A DNA stretch of 64,000 nucleotides from JACJXF01 sp964349045 (GCA_964349045.1 CAYGFI010000004.1:24444-88443), one strand, 5' to 3'. Positions 7,420-16,724 are shown, numbered from the stretch's first letter. Notes: generated from the sequence alone by a model not told the origin. Numbers and translations are program-made.

Positions 7420-10347
7420 ATGAATGAAGAATTTTTTGGATTAGGATTAAATGAACATCGTCACTGGGGCTATATTTTTATTCCATATATTATTAAGAAA
7501 AGTGAAGAAGGCAATTTCTATTTTACCTCTCACACCATCTTTCCGAAATCCACCGATGATAGCTATCAATCATTATCTGATCAGCAAAAACAGATGGTTC
7601 GGATTTGTCATGAGTACAGTGATCAGAATCTGTTCAAATTATTCAGTAAAAATAAAAACGTTAAGGAATTTCTCGAAAAAGTTGAGCCTCCACGAATAGA
7701 TCAGTTTATTCGACCCTTTATTGAAAAAAGACTTTCATTAATTTTCAGTATTCTGATAAACACTGTTACAAAGGTGTTTTCAAGGGATAAATCGAGAAGT
7801 AACATTTTTGAGGAAGATTTCCTTACAACTATAAATGAAGCTGCTGATGCAGTTTTTAGTTTCGAGAAATTGGAAGATGGCACAAGATATAGTCTTGAAA
7901 TTCAGAAGAATGGGAGGAAGCAAAATATTAAAGACACAAATACTCATGTCCTAAGCGATAATCCGGCAATATTACGAATTAACAACTCCCTTTTATATGT
8001 CAGAGATATTGAAGGAAGAAAAATCCGGCCATTTTTTACCCTTGATTATATTTCTGTTCCGGCCAGCTCAGAGATCAGGTATTACAAGAGCTTCATTCAG
8101 GGTATAATTCGTGATCATAAAGTGAATGCAAAAGGATTTCAGGTTAATGTTATCGAATCTGAAAAACAGACATCATTAACCCTTGAAGCCGGATTGAATA
8201 ATAATGCAATATTGGTTCTTCGTTTTCAATACGGTAAAAAAATAATACTTGCTAATCATCCTTCGAATTGCTTTGTAGAGTTTTTAAAAGAAAATGGAAA
8301 TTATTATTTCGAAAAAACACTTCGTGATCTTCAATTTGAAGAGAACGTTCACCAACTATTAATCAAGGCCGGATATACCAGTTTTGACAGAACAAATTTT
8401 GAAATTACAGGAAACCAGGAATCAGGCTTTGAACAACAACTCCACCTGTTGGTTGAAAGCATGATCAAAAATAAATCTTTGTTTCAGACTTACGGAATTA
8501 CATATTCTCAAAATATCAGTGGAAAAAAATTCTATATTGGAAACGTATCAATGACTTTAGATACCAGTATTCACAACGACTGGTTTGATCTTCACGCGGT
8601 TATTGATTTAGATGGATTGCAGATCCCATTTCATAAATTCAGAAAGAACATTTTAAATAATATCCGTGAATATCTTCTTCCCAACGGTGAAGTTTTCATA
8701 CTGCCGGAAGAATGGTTTGTAAAATACAGGGAGGTTTTTGAGTTCGGTAAAACTGAAGGAGAAAATATCAGGATTCACAAGCAACACTTTTTTATTCTTG
8801 AGAAAGCAGAATCATTTGGTAACCGCTCTATTCTGAATAAACTGGAGAAGCTTAATCGTATTGATAATCTGACACTTGCAGAACTTCCAAAAGGATTAAC
8901 AACAAATCTAAGACCCTATCAGCATGAGGGATTTACATGGTTGCTTTATCTTCAGTCCAATAACCTGGGAGGATGTCTTGCAGATGATATGGGACTCGGA
9001 AAAACAGTTCAGGCCATTTCTTTATTATTAAAAAACAAGGAACCCTCTGACAATCCGGTTAAAAATACAACGCGGGAGGAAGAGCAATTAGATTTGTTTG
9101 GTCTTCAGCAGGTAAGTTTTACCTCTCTCATTGTGGTACCGGCCTCCCTGGTGCACAATTGGGTAAATGAAATCCGAAAATTTGCACCTTCACTTAAGGT
9201 CCATACACATGTAGGAAACCAGAGAAGAAAAAGCTCTGCCAAATTTCATCACTATGACATCATCATATCCAGTTATCATACAGTTCGACAAGATATTGAA
9301 TTGTTTTCAGGTTTTCATTTTCATTACATCATCCTTGATGAATCCCAGGTAATAAAAAATCCGAGCAGCAAAATTTATAAAGCAGTTGAGAACCTTAATT
9401 CTTCATTTAAGCTGGCCCTGACCGGAACTCCCATCGAGAATTCGCTAATAGATCTTTGGGCTCAAATGAATTTTGTTAATAGTGGTTTGCTGGGTAACCT
9501 GAGTTTTTTCAAAAAAGAATTTACTATTCCCATTGAGAAAAAAAACCAGCAGGAGAAAGAAGAAAAATTGAAAACTCTTATAAATCCATTTATATTACGA
9601 CGTAAAAAGGATGAAGTAGCACGTGACCTGCCGCCGGTTTCAGAGCAGGTAATTTACTGCAGCATGACAGAAGAGCAGAGAAAATTTTATGAGTCTGAAA
9701 AGTCCAGGGTCAGGAATACGATCTTTGCAAAAATCGAAAACCAGGGTATAGAAAAATCATCGATGATTGTGTTGCAGGGATTAACCAGGTTAAGACAAAT
9801 TGCAAATCATCCCTTACTTGTAGACGATGGGTATTCCTTTGAATCAGGAAAATTCAATGAAGTTAGCCGGAATATTGAGAACATCATTTCGGAAGGGCAT
9901 AAGGTTTTAGTATTTTCTTCATTCGTAAAACACCTTGAACTGGTTGAAAATCAATTAAAAAAGGAAAAGATTAAATATTCTATGCTTACCGGTGAAAGCA
10001 TCAGGCGCGAGGCTATTGTAAGAGCTTTTCAAAGTAATCCGGATTGCAAGGTTTTTCTGATTTCACTCAAAGCAGGTGGGGTTGGATTAAATCTTACGGC
10101 AGCAGATTATGTTTTTATACTGGATCCGTGGTGGAATCCTGCCTCCGAAAGCCAGGCGCTAAACAGAGCTCATCGTATAGGTCAGGATAAAAATGTATTT
10201 GTTTACCGGTTTATTTCTGAAAACAGCATTGAAGAGAAAATACAAATGCTTCAGGAGAGAAAAAGCAGACTGGCCGATACCTTTGTTCACTCCAATAATC
10301 CAATGAAGGAAATAAACAGGAAGGATCTGGAAGATTTGTTTGCATAG
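7420..10347 (+). CDS. SNF2/RapA-family DEAD-like helicase (DNA translocase)
   Basis: 975 residues. The N-terminal 480 residues are a poorly conserved region typical of bacterial SNF2 proteins. The helicase core follows: motif I in DDMGLGKTVQAISLL (about residue 523), box II as ILDESQVIKNP (DESQ instead of DEAH), motif III LTGTPIENS, then the C-terminal lobe with SLKAGGVGLNLTAADYV and NRAHRIGQ. These enzymes use ATP to move on double-stranded DNA and remodel protein-DNA or RNA polymerase complexes. No methylase, nuclease or defence partner is next to it, so a general role is more likely than phage defence. A near-match promoter element TAATATTG is at 7382-7389. Confidence 0.9.
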   Translation: MNEEFFGLGLNEHRHWGYIFIPYIIKKSEEGNFYFTSHTIFPKSTDDSYQSLSDQQKQMVRICHEYSDQNLFKLFSKNKNVKEFLEKVEPPRIDQFIRPFIEKRLSLIFSILINTVTKVFSRDKSRSNIFEEDFLTTINEAADAVFSFEKLEDGTRYSLEIQKNGRKQNIKDTNTHVLSDNPAILRINNSLLYVRDIEGRKIRPFFTLDYISVPASSEIRYYKSFIQGIIRDHKVNAKGFQVNVIESEKQTSLTLEAGLNNNAILVLRFQYGKKIILANHPSNCFVEFLKENGNYYFEKTLRDLQFEENVHQLLIKAGYTSFDRTNFEITGNQESGFEQQLHLLVESMIKNKSLFQTYGITYSQNISGKKFYIGNVSMTLDTSIHNDWFDLHAVIDLDGLQIPFHKFRKNILNNIREYLLPNGEVFILPEEWFVKYREVFEFGKTEGENIRIHKQHFFILEKAESFGNRSILNKLEKLNRIDNLTLAELPKGLTTNLRPYQHEGFTWLLYLQSNNLGGCLADDMGLGKTVQAISLLLKNKEPSDNPVKNTTREEEQLDLFGLQQVSFTSLIVVPASLVHNWVNEIRKFAPSLKVHTHVGNQRRKSSAKFHHYDIIISSYHTVRQDIELFSGFHFHYIILDESQVIKNPSSKIYKAVENLNSSFKLALTGTPIENSLIDLWAQMNFVNSGLLGNLSFFKKEFTIPIEKKNQQEKEEKLKTLINPFILRRKKDEVARDLPPVSEQVIYCSMTEEQRKFYESEKSRVRNTIFAKIENQGIEKSSMIVLQGLTRLRQIANHPLLVDDGYSFESGKFNEVSRNIENIISEGHKVLVFSSFVKHLELVENQLKKEKIKYSMLTGESIRREAIVRAFQSNPDCKVFLISLKAGGVGLNLTAADYVFILDPWWNPASESQALNRAHRIGQDKNVFVYRFISENSIEEKIQMLQERKSRLADTFVHSNNPMKEINRKDLEDLFA

Positions 10348-10408
10348 GATTATACATATTTCTCAAGAGCGGCCTTTTGAAATGCTTTAAATTAAGAACA
10401 AGAATTAA

Positions 10409-11161
10409 ATGGAGAATTTTTTCCTCTATGATCTTACACCATTTCAATGGATCCTGACAATTCTTTGTGGAATGATTATTGGAATATCGAAAACCGGAAT
10501 TTCAGGAGCAGGGCTTATTGCAGTTCCTGTACTTGCTACAATCTTTGGAGGCCGGCCTTCTGTTGGATTACTTCTGCCGATGCTGATTATTGCTGATTTT
10601 GCAGCGGTTAAGATTTATAACCGTCATGCAGAATGGAAATATGTGATAAAATTGCTACCCTGGACAATTGCAGGAATTCTGGTGGCATTATTTGTAGGAA
10701 AATCGGTAAATGACGATCAGTTTCGAAGCATCATAGCCTGTGTAGTAATAATAGGAATTGTTTTAATGCTATTCCAGGATTTTCGCCGAAAGAAGATCGA
10801 AATTCCTTCCTCATTGTGGTTCAGCGCTATTCTTGGTCTTGGAAGCGGTTTCGCCACCATGATCGGGAATGCTGCCGGACCGGTAATGGCCTACTATCTT
10901 CTCTCTATGCGATTACCTAAAAATATTTATATCGGAACGGGAGCCTGGTTTTTCCTGATTGTAAACTTAATCAAAGTCCCATTGCATATATTTATTTGGA
11001 AGACAATAACTCCTGAAAGTCTGACCTTTGACTTAATTATGCTGATTCCCATCCTTGCCGGAGCATTTTCGGGATATTATCTTGTTAAATTAATTCCTGA
11101 AAAAGCTTACAGGATCTTTATTATTCTAACTACGCTGGCTTCAGCCATGGCCTTGTTTTAG
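10409..11161 (+). CDS. TauE/SafE family membrane permease (sulfite exporter-like)
   Basis: 250 residues with about eight hydrophobic segments. The family pattern is clear: GMIIGISKTGISGAGLIAVPVLA near the N-terminus and the second half repeat LGLGSGFATMIGNAAGPVMAYYLL, the duplicated G-rich half motifs of TauE/SafE (DUF81) permeases. Members move anions such as sulfite, sulfoacetate or related organosulfur compounds across the inner membrane; the substrate cannot be told here. It lies 61 bp after the SNF2 gene on the same strand, possibly in the same transcript, but no sulfur genes adjoin it. Confidence 0.85.
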   Translation: MENFFLYDLTPFQWILTILCGMIIGISKTGISGAGLIAVPVLATIFGGRPSVGLLLPMLIIADFAAVKIYNRHAEWKYVIKLLPWTIAGILVALFVGKSVNDDQFRSIIACVVIIGIVLMLFQDFRRKKIEIPSSLWFSAILGLGSGFATMIGNAAGPVMAYYLLSMRLPKNIYIGTGAWFFLIVNLIKVPLHIFIWKTITPESLTFDLIMLIPILAGAFSGYYLVKLIPEKAYRIFIILTTLASAMALF

Positions 11162-11216
11162 AGAATGAATTAATTATTGCCAGAAAAGTAGAAGAAAACA
11201 AAATGATATTTTTACT

Positions 11217-11224
11217 TAACTTTG
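11217..11224 (+). promoter_or_regulatory. Putative -7 promoter element TAACTTTG before the DUF2721 gene
   Basis: Exact match to TAnnTTTG 15 bp before the ATG at 11240. It overlaps a possible upstream TTG start (11222), which argues for the ATG as the true start. The leader would be very short. Confidence 0.45.
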
Positions 11225-11239
11225 AATAAAAATAAAAAA

Positions 11240-11704
11240 ATGTCAGACTCAGTTTCAGGATTGATCCAGATCATGCTGGCGCCAGGTATTATGATTTCAG
11301 CCTGCGGATTGCTTCTTTTGGGGATGAATAATAAATATTCACTTGTTGTTAACCGGATCAGGCTTTTGAATGAGGAACGCAGAAAACTTCGTACTGAAGA
11401 AGAAAAGAAAACCAATAAGAAAAAGAGACATAAGAGTATTGAAATACAGATATCAAAACTCAGTTACAGGATCTATCTGATCAAAAATGCGGTTTTTTCC
11501 TATTCACTTGCAGTCGCCTTCTTTATTATCTCCTCACTCTTAATAGGACTGAATCAGATGAATTCATTGACAGGATTAAGCTGGGTTGTTATTTTGACAT
11601 TTCTGGTTGGAATGCTTTTCGTTTTTGCCGGAATAATTTTTGCGGCAATTGAAGTGTGGAAGGGATTTAAAATTGTTCAGATCGAAATCAAGGACTTAAG
11701 TTAG
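11240..11704 (+). CDS. DUF2721 family membrane protein
   Basis: 154 residues from ATG 11240 (a TTG six codons upstream falls inside the promoter-like element and was not used). A first hydrophobic segment (IMLAPGIMISACGLLLLGM) is followed by a basic, Lys/Arg-rich cytoplasmic helix (NRIRLLNEERRKLRTEEEKK), then two more membrane segments. The pattern MLAPG.MISACGLL..G.NN.YS..VNRIR is that of DUF2721, an uncharacterised family of small membrane proteins. A second, diverged copy is at 15382-15780. Function unknown. Confidence 0.75.
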   Translation: MSDSVSGLIQIMLAPGIMISACGLLLLGMNNKYSLVVNRIRLLNEERRKLRTEEEKKTNKKKRHKSIEIQISKLSYRIYLIKNAVFSYSLAVAFFIISSLLIGLNQMNSLTGLSWVVILTFLVGMLFVFAGIIFAAIEVWKGFKIVQIEIKDLS

Positions 11705-11947
11705 GATATTGTAAATCAAGATTTTAGACAATCCATTATATGACAATGGGTGCGATAGCTTTGAAACTAAAATTCAGATATTGATGGGTTTTGCTAATTT
11801 GAAACTTTTAAGTTCATATTTATTCCTCCGGTACTTTATTTCTAAAGATATAATTGAGAATTAAGAAATATTTTGAAAAAAATGACACTTAAGCATGTTT
11901 TTTCTTTCAAATTGTTATATCTTTAGAAAAACCATTCGTTTTTACCC

Positions 11948-12754
11948 TTGAGAATAATAGGCAACATAAGAGAGAGTGTTGATAAACTGCATCAGTATTA
12001 TGGTACTGAAAGACTTGACGATGCAATGAATCATGTATATTCAGAAATGGTACAGTTTGATTACATAAACTGGCTGCCAATTCTTGAGGTATGTGTTTCG
12101 CAAAATTATCTTCCCGAAAATCTTCTTAACATCTGCATGAATTATTTCATGTGGAAAGGAAACATGAAAGCCAGCGCCGATTTCGCAAGAGTACTTAAAT
12201 ACTGGAAGAATAAAGGGCTGAACGACATCGAAGATCAGCAGGATTTCACCCCATTAAGTGATATCTACCGGGAGTTTGCCTTTGAGGAAGAGGGCGATCA
12301 GATGAAAAAAATATTGCATAATTCACTTGAAAATGAAGTTTTTAATCATAACACTTCCTTTTTTTATTCAAGTTTAAAATCACTCTACTATACGGGAATT
12401 CTCGAAAATATTATGTTACTGCGGGTTTATTATTCCTATAACCTGCTTTATTATACTCAGATATGGGAATTTGGTATTCGAAAGTTAAAAACATTTTCAA
12501 GTTATAATCCGGGGATATTACAGCAATGGGTTAATATCTATTTTACCACAACAGGAGATAATCCCGGTGACGAAGAACTTTTCCATCATATTCTCCCATC
12601 ACATCCAGGTGAAATTGAAAGGCGTAAAGATATTTTCCTGGTACTTGGCTTCCACCGTGAAACAGGCAAACTTATACGGATCGTTTTATTTAAGCAACGG
12701 GCGGATAAGAATAAAGCCATTGCAATCTGGAGAGATACGATGCTTCAAAACTGA
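11948..12754 (+). CDS. Protein of unknown function (268 aa, helical)
   Basis: I do not recognise this protein. It begins at a TTG codon (the first in-frame ATG would cut 26 residues of plausible helix). It is rich in aromatic and acidic residues, has no signal peptide or membrane segment, and looks mostly helical (ESVDKLHQYYGTERLDDAMNHVYSEM). The C-terminus has LVLGFHRETGKLIRIVLFKQ, which resembles a beta hairpin ending. It stands alone between the DUF2721 gene and the convergent creD gene, 5 bp from the end of creD. A 243-bp AT-rich stretch precedes it, with a near-match promoter element TATCTTTA around 11920. Confidence 0.55.
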   Translation: MRIIGNIRESVDKLHQYYGTERLDDAMNHVYSEMVQFDYINWLPILEVCVSQNYLPENLLNICMNYFMWKGNMKASADFARVLKYWKNKGLNDIEDQQDFTPLSDIYREFAFEEEGDQMKKILHNSLENEVFNHNTSFFYSSLKSLYYTGILENIMLLRVYYSYNLLYYTQIWEFGIRKLKTFSSYNPGILQQWVNIYFTTTGDNPGDEELFHHILPSHPGEIERRKDIFLVLGFHRETGKLIRIVLFKQRADKNKAIAIWRDTMLQN

Positions 12755-12759
12755 TTTCT

Positions 12760-14091
12760 TCATTCCAGTTCTTCCCGGACATTCTCCTCTTTATACCAGT
12801 TTATCTTTCTTGTCAGAAACATAAATGTTCCAAGAACAATAAACAATCCTATACTTCCAAAAAGCAGGGAATAATCCTGTAATTGAAGAATGATATAGAG
12901 AAATCCATACAATAGAGCTAACACGACCCCGGTGATCATTGTAAAGCCAATATTATGGTATCCGCTATGTATATAAGAGCTTATTAAAAGAATAATCGCT
13001 GAAGCAGAAACAAAAAAAGCATACCCGAAACTTATTTGTTCCGAGATGGAAATAAGTAAGACATAAAAAACAGATAATGAAATCCCCGTAAGCAGATATT
13101 GTATGGGATGAAGTCTATTCCTGTTAAGTATTTCAATCAAAAGGAAAAGAAGGAAAGTCAGCCCTATAAACATAATGGCATATTTAGCAGATCGTTCAGC
13201 TTTCTGATAATGACCTACCGGCAATAAAAGGCCTACTCCAAAACCGGAATGATCAATGTTATAATCCTTATTTTTCCATGATTGCGGATAATTTCTGTTT
13301 AAATGGGTAACCATCCATGTTGCATTAAACCCGGAATCTGTGATAATCCTATTCACAGGCAAAAACTCGCCATCAAAAGTTGGATCCGACCATGAAGAAT
13401 TCAATGTTACTTCTGTAATTTTTCCGACTGGGTAAAAGTTCAATGAATTAGAGCCATTCAAAGATATGTTGAACAGGAAGGGGATCGTTTCATTCTTTTC
13501 AGATTCTTTCAGATTAAATTTACAGTGAAATCCGGTTGAAATAATATCCTTTACCGGTATACCGGGAATTACATTCAAATCTATCTTCATCAATGTTACA
13601 GAAACATTGTTTTTAACTCCCCTCATATCTGAAACCCCAACACTTAAAAGAGCATTTTCAAATTCGGCATTTTCCGGATCTATCCCTAATTCCTTCAAAT
13701 CAGGCATTTCAAATGCTCCTTCCGATTGTAACAGGGTATTATAAACCGCAACTTTAAAAATTCCCCTGTACCGGATCTCAGGAACAATTTTACCGGAAAT
13801 TTTCAATTCTGAGGGCAGAAAATGCGCATATTCAATCTGAGTAGAAATCTTTCCATCATTGTCAATATATTTCTTAAATGGAATTGTCAGAATCGGGCCA
13901 ACCAGTGACTGATCATTTCCCCAGGAAGAGCTGATTTCATTCATAACTTCTATTTGCCGCATCTGTCTTTCGTTGATAATTTTCTGAATCCAAACTGAAG
14001 GAATTAGTAGAATTAGACTCAGAAATCCGATTAAAATGAACTTAAAAGAGATCGTTCGGGTGACATTAGTAACTAAATTTGATGTTTTCAT
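12760..14091 (-). CDS. creD: CreD family inner-membrane protein
   Basis: 443 residues. An N-terminal membrane segment (FILIGFLSLILLIPSVWIQKII) is followed by the family sequence RQxEVxxExSSxWGxxQxxxGPxLTIPF (here QIEVMNEISSSWGNDQ... GPILTIPF), a periplasmic domain of about 250 residues (FxxxLNGSxSLNFxPVGK), and five C-terminal membrane helices (LTFLLFLLIEILNRNRLHPIQYLL). CreD proteins are linked to envelope integrity and beta-lactam or colicin tolerance in Gammaproteobacteria, where CreBC controls them. Here the gene follows a winged-helix regulator and a membrane protein gene, the usual Bacteroidota arrangement. A palindromic operator-like site lies just before it at 14111-14126. Confidence 0.9.
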   Translation of the reverse strand: MKTSNLVTNVTRTISFKFILIGFLSLILLIPSVWIQKIINERQMRQIEVMNEISSSWGNDQSLVGPILTIPFKKYIDNDGKISTQIEYAHFLPSELKISGKIVPEIRYRGIFKVAVYNTLLQSEGAFEMPDLKELGIDPENAEFENALLSVGVSDMRGVKNNVSVTLMKIDLNVIPGIPVKDIISTGFHCKFNLKESEKNETIPFLFNISLNGSNSLNFYPVGKITEVTLNSSWSDPTFDGEFLPVNRIITDSGFNATWMVTHLNRNYPQSWKNKDYNIDHSGFGVGLLLPVGHYQKAERSAKYAIMFIGLTFLLFLLIEILNRNRLHPIQYLLTGISLSVFYVLLISISEQISFGYAFFVSASAIILLISSYIHSGYHNIGFTMITGVVLALLYGFLYIILQLQDYSLLFGSIGLFIVLGTFMFLTRKINWYKEENVREELE

Positions 14092-14110
14092 GGTTTTTTG
14101 TTTTTAAAGT

Positions 14111-14126
14111 ACTTTGCATTACAAAG
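14111..14126. promoter_or_regulatory. Palindromic operator-like site ACTTTGCATTACAAAG upstream of creD
   Basis: The 16-bp site has perfect half-sites CTTTG and CAAAG around a 5-bp centre and lies 20 bp upstream of the creD start, in the gap after the winged-helix gene. The same site with one changed base in the centre occurs at 15169-15184 at the head of the operon. The two matching palindromes fit binding by the operon's own winged-helix protein; this is inferred. Confidence 0.55.
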
Positions 14127-14152
14127 CGTATAAATAAAAAAAAGTTAAGAAA

Positions 14153-14464
14153 TCAGCTTTTTATTTTTCCCTGATTCCTGATCAGATTTTCCAAAGCATC
14201 AAGGTGGTTGGTAAATGCCTGTTTTCCGTTTATTGTTGCGGAGTAACTTGTATTCGGTTTACGCCCGATAAATTGTTTGGAAACTGTAATCATATTTTCA
14301 GTCTCAAGGGTTTTAAGATGGCTGGCAAGATTTCCATCCGTTATTTCCAGGATATCCTTAAAGGTGTTAAAATCTACAGAATGGTTTACCATAAGAACAG
14401 ACATAATCCCAAGTCTGATCCTGTTTTCAAATGTTTTATTGATTAATCTAATAGGATTTCCCAT
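14153..14464 (-). CDS. Winged-helix transcriptional regulator (ArsR/MarR-like), CreD-operon regulator
   Basis: 103 residues, a single winged-helix domain. Helix-turn-helix: FNTFKDILEITDGNLASHLKTLETENMI, followed by a wing in VSKQFIGRKPNTSYSAT. This is the small regulator family that accompanies creD in many Bacteroidota. No metal-binding Cys cluster is seen, so a metal signal is unlikely. The gene lies between the frameshifted membrane gene (48 bp upstream) and creD (61 bp downstream) on the same strand. Paired palindromes at 14111 and 15169 flank it and suggest autoregulation of the operon. Confidence 0.85.
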   Translation of the reverse strand: MGNPIRLINKTFENRIRLGIMSVLMVNHSVDFNTFKDILEITDGNLASHLKTLETENMITVSKQFIGRKPNTSYSATINGKQAFTNHLDALENLIRNQGKIKS

Positions 14465-14512
14465 TTTGCCCTTCCTTATTCAAATATTTTCCGGTATAAG
14501 TTATTAATGCTC

Positions 14513-15150
14513 CTACCAGGTTTTTTTATTAATGTAATACATTACAATTCCATAGATAATATGCCAGACACCAAAACCTACTGTCCAGAATAAAAGGCTG
14601 TTATTAATAAAGATCACCGCCAGTAAACCGGTGATGATCTCGGCAAAACCCAGATAATTGATACTGTACTCAGTATATTTTCCGGCATTGACTAATGCCA
14701 GCCCATAGAAAAGGAGCATTAGAGGTGCAATCAGGTTCAATTCCAGTCGCAGTAAAAGAATTAAACACAGAATGCCCCCGGTTGCAAGAGGAATAAAAAA
14801 TTAACCAGCATTCTCCTGGATGCAGAATTCCACAATGGAATGTTCATTCTATCGGCTTTGCGTTTTGAAAAATACCATCCGGAAAGTAATGCCAGAATTA
14901 ATACAATAACTGCATTGATTACCATAAAACGAAGTAAAGGCATATCAACTGAGGTTCCTGATCCACTGAAATACTCATCATATCTTACCAATCCAATCCT
15001 GGTATAGAGCCACACATTTAATGCCCCAACGATTGCGAATGTCCCTGCAAATATTCCGGATAATCCGCTAAGAGAAAGAAATCTGGACGATTTATCCATC
15101 AGGCTTCGTATTTCAGCCAGTTCCTGTAAGTGTTTTTGATTGGTTTCCAT
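14513..15150 (-). pseudogene. Four-helix membrane protein of the CreD operon, split by a 1-base frameshift at a T run
   Basis: Two adjacent reading frames are parts of one protein. The first part (15150 to 14761) starts METNQKHLQELAEIRSLMDKSSRFLSLSGLSGI, has two membrane segments, and runs into a stop shortly after SRRMLVNF. The second continues with IPLATGG, ILCLILLLR, then LNLIAPLMLLFYGLALVNAGKY, LGFAEIITGLL and FGVWHIIYGIVMYY. The shift falls at 14795-14800, six A on the plus strand (six T in the gene); one extra base restores a continuous 212-residue protein. That is the size and sequence of an uncharacterised membrane family next to the regulator and CreD in other Bacteroidota, as I remember it. 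It may be an assembly error or a real switch or decay. Confidence 0.8.
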
Positions 15151-15168
15151 TGAGCAATATTAAAAGTT

Positions 15169-15184
15169 CTTTGTGATGCAAAGT
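15169..15184. promoter_or_regulatory. Palindromic operator-like site (ACTTTGCATCACAAAG on minus strand) at head of CreD operon
   Basis: Read on the minus strand this 16-bp site matches the site at 14111-14126 in 15 of 16 positions. It sits 19 bp upstream of the first start codon of the operon (15150), where a bound repressor would cover the promoter or the ribosome site. Confidence 0.55.
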
Positions 15185-15326
15185 AAAAAAACAAATTTAT
15201 GATTTGCAATAGCTATTAGAAAAAAATCAAAAAAATAATTAACTATTCTTGAAAAATGTAAGAAAACTCGTAATTCTAAGCGACAAAATATTAGGAGCCT
15301 GTCGGGATGATTCTAATTCAAAGTGT

Positions 15327-15334
15327 TATTTTTG
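15327..15334 (+). promoter_or_regulatory. Putative -7 promoter element TATTTTTG before second DUF2721 gene
   Basis: Exact match to TAnnTTTG, 48 bp upstream of the ATG at 15382. It lies inside the longer possible reading frame that would start at 15307, which argues for the shorter protein. Confidence 0.4.
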
Positions 15335-15381
15335 TTCAAAATAAAAAGTTCTTCAAATCATTTACAAATCATAAAAATCAG

Positions 15382-15780
15382 ATGGAACAGCTTACTCTTA
15401 CTACCCCGGCCCTATTATTTTCCGCCATTTCTCTACTGTTATTAGCTTATACAAATCGTTTTCTTGCTTATGCCCAGGTTGTCAGAAACCTCCATGCACG
15501 ATTTAAGGAGGATCCAAGCCATATTCTTCTGGGACAAATTAACAATCTAAGACGTCGTTTAGTTCTGACCCGTAACATGCAGATTCTTGGAATTATCAGT
15601 CTTTTGCTTTGTGTCCTGGTAATGTTTCTGATTTATGTGAAGTATATTTTGATTGCTGAAATGCTCTTTGGTATTGCCCTGATACTTTTGATACTTTCTC
15701 TTGCTTTATCTGTACGTGAGATTCAGATTTCCGTGAAAGCGCTTGATATTCATCTGAGCGACATGGAAGAAATGCCGTAA
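15382..15780 (+). CDS. DUF2721 family membrane protein (second copy)
   Basis: 132 residues from ATG 15382; an in-frame ATG at 15307 would add 25 residues but lies upstream of a good promoter element. Three hydrophobic segments with a basic loop after the first (YAQVVRNLHARFKEDP, then INNLRRRLVLTRNMQILGI) match the layout of the 11240 protein; sequence identity is low. Function unknown. It ends 16 bp from the convergent WYL gene. Confidence 0.65.
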   Translation: MEQLTLTTPALLFSAISLLLLAYTNRFLAYAQVVRNLHARFKEDPSHILLGQINNLRRRLVLTRNMQILGIISLLLCVLVMFLIYVKYILIAEMLFGIALILLILSLALSVREIQISVKALDIHLSDMEEMP

Positions 15781-15796
15781 TTGGCCGAACTTGGGA

Positions 15797-16552
15797 TTAT
15801 TTTTCCCTCTCATATCCCTGCAGAGCATCTTTTAGTTCGCGGATAATCTCGTTTCTGAGCCCGGCCGGTTCAAGAACTTTTATATCACATCCCAATCCAA
15901 GAAGTATCGATTTAAACTCATATGTAGTGTGTACCCTGTAATTGAATATAATATTTTTTTCATCCTCAGATTCAATGCTTTGACTGGGATGAAGGGGTTG
16001 AGTAATGAGATAATGCGCCTGGGGTTTTAAAACTTCAATTCTTACTTTAGGTGGTTCACCTGCAGGAGAAATAATTCCAACTGTATTCTTAAAATAATCT
16101 CTTGCATTAAATTTTTTTGTAATAAATGGCAGATCTGTTTCTTTAATTTCCCATATCCGGTCAAGACTATATGTTCTCAACTCCTTTTTAGTCTCATTCA
16201 GCCCAATGAGGTACCAACGATAGTGAAATTCTTTCAGCAGATAGGGATGTACACGAATAAAATAGGGTTTCTCTTCATAAAAAGGCTGATAATAAATTTC
16301 CAGAACTTTTTTATTACGGATCCCTTCAATAAGGATTGGTAGAAATTCAGAGCCCCATATTTCAGGAACTTTCTCGAAGTCTATAAAGTCGGCTTCCGAT
16401 CCATCACTAATCAAACTGCTAATCCGGATTGTATCTCCAAGTTTTTGAACTATTCCTTTAAGATCATTTGATATCTCCTTATTTTTCAGTCCTTTAAGAG
16501 CCGATATTACTTCTTCGAGTAGTTGTGGGAAGTTTGAGTTTTTGTTATTCAT
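15797..16552 (-). CDS. WYL-domain regulator-like protein lacking the usual N-terminal HTH
   Basis: 251 residues. A WYL domain is clear: IRNKKVLEIYYQPF, then FRVHPYLL-type sequence (YFIRVHPYLLKEF), HYRWYLIGLN and LRTYSLDRIW, followed by a WCX-like C-terminal domain. WYL domains sense ligands (nucleotides or single-stranded DNA in studied cases) and normally follow an N-terminal DNA-binding helix-turn-helix; full proteins are about 320-350 residues. Here the first ATG is at 16552 and the frame meets a stop at 16607-16609 with only remnants of linker-like sequence between, so the DNA-binding part is missing or encoded elsewhere. The divergent 370-bp gap to the next gene holds an unusual repeat array. 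Confidence 0.75.
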   Translation of the reverse strand: MNNKNSNFPQLLEEVISALKGLKNKEISNDLKGIVQKLGDTIRISSLISDGSEADFIDFEKVPEIWGSEFLPILIEGIRNKKVLEIYYQPFYEEKPYFIRVHPYLLKEFHYRWYLIGLNETKKELRTYSLDRIWEIKETDLPFITKKFNARDYFKNTVGIISPAGEPPKVRIEVLKPQAHYLITQPLHPSQSIESEDEKNIIFNYRVHTTYEFKSILLGLGCDIKVLEPAGLRNEIIRELKDALQGYEREK

Positions 16553-16724
16553 TTGATCCGGTTTAATTAGAAATGTGCTTTTCAGAGTATCAGAAATCTT
16601 TAACCCCTAAAAGTAAATGTAAAAATCTTATATTGTATGAGTGAATCAGGAAAACCGGTTATTATTGCATTAAATTGAGCACAATTCCATAAATTCGAAT
16701 GATTTATCCAATATAATTAACAAA

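Noticed and set aside
7420..10347. SNF2 helicase as part of a phage-defence system
   Set aside because: No nuclease, methylase, reverse transcriptase or other defence partner lies beside it; the neighbours are a permease and DUF2721.
11222..11239. TTG start for the first DUF2721 gene
   Set aside because: The codon lies in the TAACTTTG promoter-like element; ATG 11240 gives the family-like N-terminus.
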